Source: Nitrospirota bacterium
Lineage (GTDB): Bacteria > Nitrospirota > Thermodesulfovibrionia > Thermodesulfovibrionales > JdFR-88
Direction of reading: 5' to 3'
DNA: 7,443 nt
Assembly: GCA_021825785.1 (NCBI GenBank)
Contig: JAKAGP010000078.1
Location: 1 to 7,443 of the forward strand
The translations under genes and the position numbers were made by a program. Of this stretch, positions 1-6,236 are shown one piece after another. Each line of letters opens with the position of its first letter. Position 1 is the first letter of the stretch. The notes under the pieces are model-generated. The model searched no databases and was not told where the DNA came from. It worked only from the letters and a program-made list of their open reading frames with translations.

Positions 1-641
1 AATATGTCCTTTATAGTTTCCTCGACCTCCGCAAGTCTCTTTTCAAGCTGCGAGGAGCGGGGGCCGAAAGCATGTCCCACGGGGTCAAGGTCTCCGATCA
101 TGAGAAAGACGAGGTCCAGGTCTGACGGAAGCCCGGCCCTCAGCTCACGGTGTATCCGCCTCGCGGAGCATGAAGAGACGGGAGCGCCAAGGTATATCCA
201 CTTTCCTCCTTCCCGTCTGATCATGTCAAAAAAGGTTTCGGAGGGGTAGCGGCAGCGGTCAAACGGGTTACCTTTGCGCCTGGCATCCATAAACGGCAAG
301 ACCGAAAACGGGATGTCATAGGGCGCCAGCCCCATCCTTCCGAGCGCGATTCTGGGTATCCGCTGCAGACCGTGCGGGATGGCGTCGAGAAGGCGTCCCC
401 AGCCCTTGAGAATCCGGAACGGGGAGGTTTCCGGAGAGCACCAGAAATGAAAGCCCTCATCGCACTCATCCGGGTGCAGCCCCGCCAGGTATGCCCCGTC
501 CGTCTCAAAACCGAACGGGGGGACCAAAGACCCGCACGAACCACAGGCCGCCAGCTCCCTGAAAAACCCCCCAGGCGACCGGTCCGGATAATCGTGGCGA
601 AATGCGTCGAGCATGATCACAAGGCAGATACCTTTCTTCAA
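1..641 (-). CDS. Alkaline phosphatase superfamily phosphodiesterase (nucleotide pyrophosphatase/phosphodiesterase-like), N-terminal part, runs off left edge
   Basis: I translated this frame by hand: 213 codons from TTG at 641 are open down to position 3, so the gene continues past the left edge. The first strand and metal ligand appear in the segment VIMLDAF, with Asp12. Thr47, in FGFETDGAYLAG, sits where the family's nucleophile is expected, 35 residues after the Asp. The segment GDLDPVGHAFGP supplies Asp186 and His190, the D-x-x-x-H metal pair of type I phosphodiesterases. The remaining ligands (Asp, His, His) would lie outside the window. There is no signal peptide at this start, so the protein looks cytoplasmic. 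The TTG start overlaps the upstream methyltransferase stop as TTGA (4 nt), with only a weak purine run (GGGAAA) before it. GTG at codon 8 and ATG at codon 10 are poorer choices because they cut into the first strand. The role in the locus is unknown; hydrolysis of a phosphodiester or sugar-nucleotide is inferred. Confidence 0.8.
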   Translation of the reverse strand, partial: MKKGICLVIMLDAFRHDYPDRSPGGFFRELAACGSCGSLVPPFGFETDGAYLAGLHPDECDEGFHFWCSPETSPFRILKGWGRLLDAIPHGLQRIPRIALGRMGLAPYDIPFSVLPFMDARRKGNPFDRCRYPSETFFDMIRREGGKWIYLGAPVSSCSARRIHRELRAGLPSDLDLVFLMIGDLDPVGHAFGPRSSQLEKRLAEVEETIKDI

Positions 642-1426
642 TTTCCCGCCGCCAGAATGTCTCCCCGGATAGCGGCTCCATCCGGGGCGTGATCTTTTTT
701 AATCTTTCCAAATGCGAATATGACCGGCATCAGAAACGCCGGGGCCAAACGCCGGTGCAGCATGCCGAGGGAATAGGCAATCCTTGAGAATTTGAGATGT
801 GACGGCTCCGCTTCGTAGCCATACACCACATGCTCGAAGCCATTTTTCTTCATAATCCCTCTCAGTTTCCGGATACTATTGCATTTGTAAACAGTCGGGA
901 AAACATCTTCCTCCTTCCTGCCTTGAACGGCAAAAATCACTTTCGCGTGATACTTGTTTGGAATAAGCCTCGCGAACAGCCCGGCATAGCTCCATTGATT
1001 AGGGGTCCTTATGCATAAAAAACCGTCATTTTTCAGGACCCTCCGGATTTCCATGAAAAATTCATCCGGTCTCTCAACGTGCTCCAGAACATTATCGCAG
1101 AGAACCAGGTCAATGGAATCGTCACCGATGGGCCAAAAGCGTTTTTGTATCAAATGGAATTCATCCAGAAAGGGATTGGCTTGCGCGCCTTGATCAACAT
1201 CTATTCCAATAACCCTGGCGGCTTTCCCATGCAGGTTCCTCAGGCTCCTCCTGTAGGCAACGGCATCCTCGCAATATGCTCCTCTCCCACAGCCCACGTC
1301 AAGGACCACTGAAGAAGAATTGACAAGCGAATTGACCCTGTTAAAAAAAGTTACAATACCATCAATATCCGAAAACCCGCCGAATCTTGCCTCAGGATAG
1401 AACTGTTCCTTATTAATCATCGCCAA
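638..1426 (-). CDS. Class I SAM-dependent methyltransferase (Methyltransf_11/25 type)
   Basis: The 262-residue product has a Rossmann-fold methyltransferase core. Motif I is VLDVGCGRGAY at residues 41-51, binding the methionine part of SAM. Motif II ends in the acidic VIGIDVD at 72-78. The motif IV/post-motif region DLVLCDNVLEHVERPDEFF is at 106-124 and is followed by RRVLKNDGFLCIRTPN, typical of this group. The C-terminal part carries a short helical or amphipathic region and no clear signal peptide. The start is TTG at 1426, favoured because GAGGA lies 7 nt upstream; ATG two codons later would sit 13 nt from it. It begins 19 nt after the Wzy-like gene stop and ends in a TTGA overlap with the phosphodiesterase. 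Likely substrate is a sugar of the repeat unit or a lipid-linked intermediate, but the substrate cannot be read from sequence. GC is about 48% by hand count, well below the adjoining gene. Confidence 0.88.
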   Translation of the reverse strand: MAMINKEQFYPEARFGGFSDIDGIVTFFNRVNSLVNSSSVVLDVGCGRGAYCEDAVAYRRSLRNLHGKAARVIGIDVDQGAQANPFLDEFHLIQKRFWPIGDDSIDLVLCDNVLEHVERPDEFFMEIRRVLKNDGFLCIRTPNQWSYAGLFARLIPNKYHAKVIFAVQGRKEEDVFPTVYKCNSIRKLRGIMKKNGFEHVVYGYEAEPSHLKFSRIAYSLGMLHRRLAPAFLMPVIFAFGKIKKDHAPDGAAIRGDILAAGN

Positions 1427-1433
1427 AGATCAT

Positions 1434-1438
1434 TCCTC
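1434..1438 (-). promoter_or_regulatory. Ribosome binding site supporting a TTG start
   Basis: On the minus strand GAGGA is followed by a 7-nt spacer (ATGATCT) and TTG at 1426. This spacing is near ideal, and it favours TTG over the in-frame ATG at 1420. The ATG inside the spacer (1433-1431) opens a different frame that stops after six codons. Confidence 0.6.
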
Positions 1439-1445
1439 ACTTTCG

Positions 1446-2894
1446 TTACCTGCAGATTCCGCTGTCGCCACGTAACCCGTAACTGGCGCGCGTCCGGCAA
1501 CCCACCATTGCCGGCCCTTGGGCGAACCCGTCATTAAGCCGGGCGATACCGTAGTCCCGCCATATGACCTCGCTCCATCCTAAAAGGATCACGAAGCATG
1601 AGAGAAACGTGAAGTTTTCGGAAAACTCGAACCCCCGGAAGGCGGACGAGAGGCTGACCATTACAATCCATAAAAGCACACCAAAGACGACCGCGTTTTC
1701 CTCCGCCGTCATCGGCAGGCGCCGGAGCATCGAAAAAGTCCTTCGAAAGGCCAGAAGGAGCAATATGACTATTGCGGCAAGCCCCGTGACGCCGTATCTC
1801 AGTATCATCAGAATCGGACCGTTCACGTCATAGCCGGTGCTTCCTCCCTGAAATCTTCTTATACCGGCAATCCTGGATTTCCTGTATCCCCCGAAACCAG
1901 CGATCCATGCCGGCGCCCCCCCTTCCGAAAGCTCCTCTTTCGCGTGGACCTGCCCCATGAGCATGTCCCGGCTTTGTTGTTCCGCCCTGGCCTTCTCAAG
2001 CCTGCTTACCATGTATTGTGTCCTGTCGCCAAAAAAGCCGGTGTAGGCATAAAGGCAGTACAGAGCCGACGCCGCGCAGATTATTATGGCGGCCGCGCGG
2101 TATCCGGCTTTCATCCCGCCGCCTGCCAGATAAAGGGCCGCTACGGAGGCAAGCAGGCCCGCAAGCAGCATCAGCGCGTAACCCCTCTCTCCGCTCAGCG
2201 CCGTATGCACCAGAAAAAGCAGGCTAAGAAGGGCATAATAGAAACGTTCCTTCTTTTTGACCAGGGCGAGAAAGAACGTGACAGCCCCCATGATGGGCGT
2301 GACAAAGTACATGGTGAGCACCATGCTTATCTTGTCGCCGAAAAAGTTGCCCTCGAAAACCTTCGCCCGGGAAAAAACATCCAGGGTTGGAGGGTTTATA
2401 AGCCTTATCAGAAACCGGCTGTTCGTAACGGAGATCACTACAAACAGGCCGGAGATTGCAGCCGTTACGGTTATCAGGGCGTTAAGCAGCCCCGCTATAT
2501 GCCTTCTTTGGGTCAGGCGGACCACGATGAAATAAAACATATAGGTCTCAAGCAGCCTTATGGTGGTGCCTATGCCCATCTTCGTCCGCCAGTATATGGA
2601 GACAAAGATGGTCGCAACGTTTACAAGGAGCATTGCCAGGACCGCCCTGCCGACCACGCCCCTTGAGGGCGGCCGGTGTTTTTTCGAGAAAAAGGCCAGG
2701 AAAACACCCAGGATGAAAACCACGTATTCAAAACGGATGGAGTCCCCCTTGACACCGTATGCAAACCAGTTGCCCATCACTATCGCCGGCAGGGTGGAGC
2801 TGAGTATAAAGGCATATATGGGCAATTCCTCAGGGTTCTTCACGATCCTCAGGGTGACGTATATGATGACGGCAATGCTTGCGAGCGCCCACAT
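1446..2894 (-). CDS. O-antigen polymerase/ligase-like integral membrane protein (Wzy/WaaL family)
   Basis: The 482-residue product is very hydrophobic, with about 12-13 membrane segments by eye. The first is at residues 2-17, others include 24-46, 54-69, 82-101 and 134-156, and the last runs to about 438. A hydrophilic loop of about 74 residues (roughly 282-355) lies between late helices. It contains Arg-rich and GG-rich stretches and is followed by NGPILMILRYGVTGL. That arrangement, a large periplasmic loop before the last helices and an Asn/His-x-like motif ahead of a G-x-x-G helix, is typical of the O-antigen ligase/polymerase family. The role would be glycosidic joining of flipped repeat units at the periplasmic face. 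Polymerase and ligase cannot be separated by sequence; the company of a flippase favours polymerase. ATG at 2894 is the first possible start, because the frame upstream reaches the TGA of the preceding gene with no other start. No good Shine-Dalgarno sequence is visible. The last ~40 residues are a hydrophilic tail. Confidence 0.8.
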   Translation of the reverse strand: MWALASIAVIIYVTLRIVKNPEELPIYAFILSSTLPAIVMGNWFAYGVKGDSIRFEYVVFILGVFLAFFSKKHRPPSRGVVGRAVLAMLLVNVATIFVSIYWRTKMGIGTTIRLLETYMFYFIVVRLTQRRHIAGLLNALITVTAAISGLFVVISVTNSRFLIRLINPPTLDVFSRAKVFEGNFFGDKISMVLTMYFVTPIMGAVTFFLALVKKKERFYYALLSLLFLVHTALSGERGYALMLLAGLLASVAALYLAGGGMKAGYRAAAIIICAASALYCLYAYTGFFGDRTQYMVSRLEKARAEQQSRDMLMGQVHAKEELSEGGAPAWIAGFGGYRKSRIAGIRRFQGGSTGYDVNGPILMILRYGVTGLAAIVILLLLAFRRTFSMLRRLPMTAEENAVVFGVLLWIVMVSLSSAFRGFEFSENFTFLSCFVILLGWSEVIWRDYGIARLNDGFAQGPAMVGCRTRASYGLRGDSGICR

Positions 2895-2896
2895 GG

Positions 2897-2914
2897 CTAG
2901 GGGGTCACACTCAT
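2897..2914 (-). other. Five-codon mini-ORF between the family 2 glycosyltransferase and the Wzy-like gene
   Basis: The 21-nt gap contains ATG AGT GTG ACC CCC TAG, ending 2 nt before the ATG of the Wzy-like gene. It has no convincing ribosome binding site. It could hand terminating ribosomes to the next start, which lacks a Shine-Dalgarno sequence, or it could be chance. Confidence 0.2.
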
Positions 2915-2915
2915 G

Positions 2916-3815
2916 TCAGAATTCCAGTCCGAGGTATTTCTGGACCCGCATGCGGACTGAGGTCGGTTTTTGCCATAGCCAGTAAAGGGCGTTCAAAAGG
3001 CGCGGGAAACGCCTCAAAAAAGGGGCCGAATATCTTTCAAGGATCAGTCTGCCTTCGCTCCTGCAGACATCCATCATGGTGGCAGTCTTCGAATGGCCGT
3101 GCAGCCGGAATTCCCCAAGCGGCGGGCCGGATATCCTTTTTGAAGGCCCCGCCGCGGTCAGCCTCATGAAAAGGTCCTTGTCCATCGCAAAAGCGAAGGA
3201 CACGTCCATCCCGCCGCATTTTTCGTAGGCCCACTTCGGCCAGAAGCAGCCTTGCTGCGGCCACGTGTGCCTTCCCAGGTTGGCCGTCACAATCCTTAGC
3301 GGGCGGCTCACGAAAAAACGTTTCGTGACCCTGCCCGCCCCGTCGATGAAGTTTATGTCTCCGTTGGCGAAGGCGACCCCCGGGTTCCTTGAAAAAAAGC
3401 TGGCCACCCTCCGGAAGGTCCCGGGAAGATACCGGTCGTCAGAACATAGATACGCCAGTATCTCTCCGCTTGCCCTCTCAAACCCCTTCTTTATGGCGTC
3501 CGTCTGCCCGCCGTCCGGCCCTGTTCCTATATGTGATAGAAAGGGTTCGTATTTCTTGATGATGTCAAGTGAGCCGTCCGTGCTGCCGCCGTCCATCATG
3601 ATATATTCAAGGTTCGGGTATCCCTGGAGCAAAACCGACCTTATGGCCTCCTCGATATACCTGCCCTGGTTCAAACTGGGTGTTACGACCGAGATTTTCG
3701 GCCATGCCGCCCCGTCCGGCATCCTGTCCGGGAATACCCCGGGCCCCACCGTCCACGGCCAGCCGGACAGCCCCCGGGGAGGAGCCGGCAACCCCATGTC
3801 CTGCAGGCCGCCCAT
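2916..3815 (-). CDS. Family 2 glycosyltransferase with N-terminal GWPWT extension
   Basis: The 299-residue product has the GT-A core: PKISVVTPSLNQGRYIEEAI at 39-58 (nucleotide-binding first strand), DGGSTDGS at 75-82, GGQTDAIKKGF at 102-112, and the metal/nucleotide-binding YLCSDDRY at 122-129. The acceptor/catalytic region (AMDKDLFMRL) follows later. It lacks membrane helices and should act on a lipid-linked acceptor at the inner face of the membrane. The 38 residues before the core include LSGWPWT and PDRMPDG, an extension I recognise from other members of this family, so the early start is preferred over Met32. ATG at 3815 follows the TAG of the FkbM-type gene by 2 nt. The ribosome site is weak (GAAAGG 14 nt upstream), suggesting coupled translation. 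Donor and acceptor sugars are unknown. Its TGA is in the same frame as the downstream membrane protein. Confidence 0.9.
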   Translation of the reverse strand: MGGLQDMGLPAPPRGLSGWPWTVGPGVFPDRMPDGAAWPKISVVTPSLNQGRYIEEAIRSVLLQGYPNLEYIMMDGGSTDGSLDIIKKYEPFLSHIGTGPDGGQTDAIKKGFERASGEILAYLCSDDRYLPGTFRRVASFFSRNPGVAFANGDINFIDGAGRVTKRFFVSRPLRIVTANLGRHTWPQQGCFWPKWAYEKCGGMDVSFAFAMDKDLFMRLTAAGPSKRISGPPLGEFRLHGHSKTATMMDVCRSEGRLILERYSAPFLRRFPRLLNALYWLWQKPTSVRMRVQKYLGLEF

Positions 3816-3817
3816 GG

Positions 3818-4591
3818 CTATGAAAAAAACCTTTCGTTCATGAAGACGCCGTCCGCGAAAAGCGCAAGGCCCTTGCGGTCATATACCCAGCCCGCCATCG
3901 CCCGGAGCCTGAAGCCCGAGTCCTTCAGATATCCATATATGTCCCCGAATACCGGCTGCCCCCTGTAATGCTCGAAGAACATGACTTCGGCAACGACGAT
4001 CTTTGTGTGTTCAAGCGCGCTTTTGCCGCCCTTGAAGACCTCCAGCTCATATCCCTGGACATCGACCTTCATCAGATCGACCGTATCGACGCCGCTTTCC
4101 CTGAAGATATCGTCCAGCGTGCGCATCTCAACCCTTATCCTCCTCTCGATGTCCATGGGCTGGTGGAAAAGCTCCCCCATCCCGGGCGATATCTCCAGGA
4201 CGGAACTGGCGGCCGGAAAACTCACTACGTTAAAATCGGCGCGCCCCGCCTCTCTGCCGAGCGCGCACTCGAAGACCATCTGCCCGGGCGCAAACGTTTT
4301 CGCCCTGATGAGCTTCGCCATCTCGGGATTGGGCTCCACGAGGGCCATGAACTCCGGCCGGTACAATTCGCTGATGCCGGCCGACACGTCCCCGGTGAAG
4401 GCCCCTATGTCGAAGACCTTTTTGGGCACAAACTTCCCCAGCGCCGCTGGCCAGTACCCCGCGGCCTCGCGCAGCGGCGCGCAGAGGCGGGGCGAAAGGA
4501 AGCGCCTGTCGCGTAAGCGATAAAGGTTCCCGCGCATTGCCATTTCGTTAAACGGTCCGTATATCAATCTTTTTATCGGGCCGGCAGCCAT
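3818..4591 (-). CDS. FkbM-family SAM-dependent methyltransferase
   Basis: The 257-residue product carries the family motifs. The SAM-binding VFDIGAFTGD is at 59-68, the acidic end of the second strand is ALVEPNP at 83-89 (Glu86), and LMKVDVQGYELEVFKGG at 173-189 is the hallmark FkbM motif. Then comes IVVAEVMF and a C-terminal region ending in NERFFS. The family is known for O-methylation, including sugar hydroxyls in polysaccharide loci; the exact position here is unknown. About 58 residues precede the fold and have no signal peptide. ATG at 4591 is the only possible start, since the frame upstream reaches a stop with no ATG, GTG or TTG between. AAGGGG lies 4 nt before it. The gene follows the flippase after an 85-nt gap, the largest in the window, and ends 2 nt before the next glycosyltransferase. 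Confidence 0.9.
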   Translation of the reverse strand: MAAGPIKRLIYGPFNEMAMRGNLYRLRDRRFLSPRLCAPLREAAGYWPAALGKFVPKKVFDIGAFTGDVSAGISELYRPEFMALVEPNPEMAKLIRAKTFAPGQMVFECALGREAGRADFNVVSFPAASSVLEISPGMGELFHQPMDIERRIRVEMRTLDDIFRESGVDTVDLMKVDVQGYELEVFKGGKSALEHTKIVVAEVMFFEHYRGQPVFGDIYGYLKDSGFRLRAMAGWVYDRKGLALFADGVFMNERFFS

Positions 4592-4677
4592 TTTTCCCCT
4601 TGTGTCCTCACATCGGCCTTCCCGCGCGCATCATTCCACGGCTTGCCCGGGGAATCCACGTGCGCCGCGGCAGGCAT
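4573..4677 (-). other. Possible 34-residue translational-coupling ORF in the flippase/FkbM gap
   Basis: An ATG overlaps the flippase stop as TGATG, and its frame runs 34 codons across the 85-nt gap to TAA at 4573. That stop lies 18 nt inside the FkbM-type gene. The peptide is basic and polar with no recognised domain. It may be a coupling leader, since ribosomes leaving the flippase could restart here and finish beside the next start, or it may be a chance frame in GC-rich DNA. Confidence 0.25.
4596..4601 (-). promoter_or_regulatory. Ribosome binding site of the FkbM-type methyltransferase
   Basis: AAGGGG stands on the minus strand with a short 4-nt AAAA spacer before ATG at 4591. A second purine run, GAGGA, lies 12 nt before the same ATG. 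Together they support this start as independent initiation after the 85-nt gap. Confidence 0.5.
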
Positions 4678-6236
4678 CAGTTCTTGGAGACGGCCGACTG
4701 CCTCCATGGCAGCCTCGCGTAGCTTAAAAGCATCCCTGCCGCATTCCTTGCCGTCTCCAAACACCTGTACCTAGCAAAAAGGATATTCTCCGCGGATGCG
4801 GCAAATAAAAACGATATACCCATCGCAAGCGCGGCCACCGCGAAAAAGGGCGTCCAGCCAGCGGCATGCGCCCTTACGGCGGCCCATGTCCCAAGCAGGC
4901 AGCCCGCCATCATCATCAGGGGGGAAACAAGCGGCCTGAAGAGCCCGCCCAGGTTGAAACGGCCGCCCTGACGGTCCACCCAGAAAACCCAGCAAAGGCC
5001 CGTTATGCCCGCCCACAACTGGGCGAGGCTTGCGCCCAGAACGCCGAGCCGCGGCACGATAACCAAAAGCGTGCCGATTACCAGAAGCCCTTGCACGAGC
5101 GACAGCACCGCATTGGGCGCGCCCCGGCCTTCGGCCCAGCTCACCTGGTAGGGCACGATATCTATACTCCACAGAAAACCTTGAAAACATGCCAGGACAA
5201 ATGGCAGAAGCGCCAGGCGGGCAAACCCCGGCCCGACCAGTTTGTACAGGAGCGGGTAGGCCATGAGCGCGAGCCCCCCGTAAAGCACGGCGGAAACAAA
5301 GGTGACAAACCACCTTAACCGGTCCTGAACCCTTTTCACCACCGCTGCCGTGTGCTCGCCGGCCCCCGCAAGCATAGGGAAGAGGAAATCGCTCTGCCCG
5401 GCTATCAGGGCATGGACCCTCTTGACGACATTCTGCCCTATCACGTAATAAGGCAGCGAGCGGCTTCCGAGAAGGGTCGTAAGCGCCATCCTGTCGGCCG
5501 CCCCGGTAAGCAGGCTGGAAAACGATCCGGCGTATACCCAGCCGCCGAAGGCGCCCATCGAAACAAGCTCCGCCAAATCGAGCTTCGGCAAAACAGCCAT
5601 GCCGGTAAGGTATCGCACCAGGGCCATCGAGCACAGGGCGCGTATGACGGAAAGCGAGAACACGAGCAGGGCCAGGGGTGTCATCGCCGGATAAAAAAGG
5701 ACCGTCAGGAATCCAAGTCCGCTCGTCAGGAAACTGAAGAGGGAATTCACGAGCGCGATGAGATCGTAACGCTGCATGGCCGGCAGCACGGTTTCGTAAG
5801 ACGCATAGACCTGTCTGGCCAGAAATGAAAGGCCGGCAAGCGCCGTGGCGCCAAAGGCGTCCGCGCGAAAGGCCGCCCCCATCCTGCTCCACTTGAAAAT
5901 CCACGGGAAGGCAAGCGTCGCAAGGGCGGCAACCGCAACCCCTACCGCGATGCCGGCGAAGAGGACCACTCCCAGCGTGGCGCGGATGCCGGATAGCTCC
6001 CGCCGCCCCTCGAACACGGCCATTTTTCTTATCGCCGCCGTGCCAAGGCCGAACCCTCCCACCGCCGCCGTCATGGAGGTTATGCCGTCCAGCAGCATCA
6101 GATACCCGGCCCGTTCAACCCCGAGCATCCGGATACGAAAACCCGCGAACAGCAGCGCGGCCGCGAACCCCGCCATCGCTCCGATGGAGGAGGCCGTGGA
6201 GTTTCTGACCGCCTTTCTCAAAAGATTACCGGGCAA
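4677..6236 (-). CDS. Wzx-like lipid-linked oligosaccharide flippase (MOP/MATE superfamily)
   Basis: The 519-residue product is almost wholly made of membrane helices, about 12-14 by eye. The first spans roughly residues 15-33 and the second 43-66. An amphipathic basic N-terminus (Arg7, Lys8, Arg11) precedes them. Length and helix pattern fit polysaccharide flippases that move undecaprenyl-linked repeat units to the periplasm. Family members have few conserved residues, so the call rests on hydrophobicity, length and context. The TTG start at 6236 is supported by a perfect AGGAGG 4 nt upstream, and it overlaps the end of the preceding glycosyltransferase by 11 nt; the next in-frame TTG would be too far from that site. 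An 85-nt gap follows. It is the only flippase seen, and the Wzy-like protein downstream is its expected partner. Confidence 0.85.
   Translation of the reverse strand: MPGNLLRKAVRNSTASSIGAMAGFAAALLFAGFRIRMLGVERAGYLMLLDGITSMTAAVGGFGLGTAAIRKMAVFEGRRELSGIRATLGVVLFAGIAVGVAVAALATLAFPWIFKWSRMGAAFRADAFGATALAGLSFLARQVYASYETVLPAMQRYDLIALVNSLFSFLTSGLGFLTVLFYPAMTPLALLVFSLSVIRALCSMALVRYLTGMAVLPKLDLAELVSMGAFGGWVYAGSFSSLLTGAADRMALTTLLGSRSLPYYVIGQNVVKRVHALIAGQSDFLFPMLAGAGEHTAAVVKRVQDRLRWFVTFVSAVLYGGLALMAYPLLYKLVGPGFARLALLPFVLACFQGFLWSIDIVPYQVSWAEGRGAPNAVLSLVQGLLVIGTLLVIVPRLGVLGASLAQLWAGITGLCWVFWVDRQGGRFNLGGLFRPLVSPLMMMAGCLLGTWAAVRAHAAGWTPFFAVAALAMGISFLFAASAENILFARYRCLETARNAAGMLLSYARLPWRQSAVSKN

Noticed and set aside
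221..544. A 107-codon minus-strand frame near the left edge
   Set aside because: It lies in a different frame from the phosphodiesterase, whose metal-binding motifs are clear; it shows no motif of its own.
1944..2666. A 240-codon open frame on the plus strand opposite the Wzy-like gene
   Set aside because: Its translation is rich in Lys, Gln, His, Arg and Gly with no recognisable domain, and it is antisense to a convincing membrane protein; it is a mirror of the codon pattern on the other strand.
4592..4676. Terminator or promoter in the 85-nt gap between flippase and FkbM-type gene
   Set aside because: There is palindromic GC-rich sequence (CACGTG, CCCCGGG) but no stem followed by a T run and no convincing -35/-10 pair, so neither is called.
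4771..5904. A 377-codon minus-strand frame inside the flippase gene
   Set aside because: Arg-, Gly- and Cys-rich with no hydrophobic order or motif; stop-free only because the DNA is GC-rich. The overlapping flippase frame has the membrane-helix pattern.
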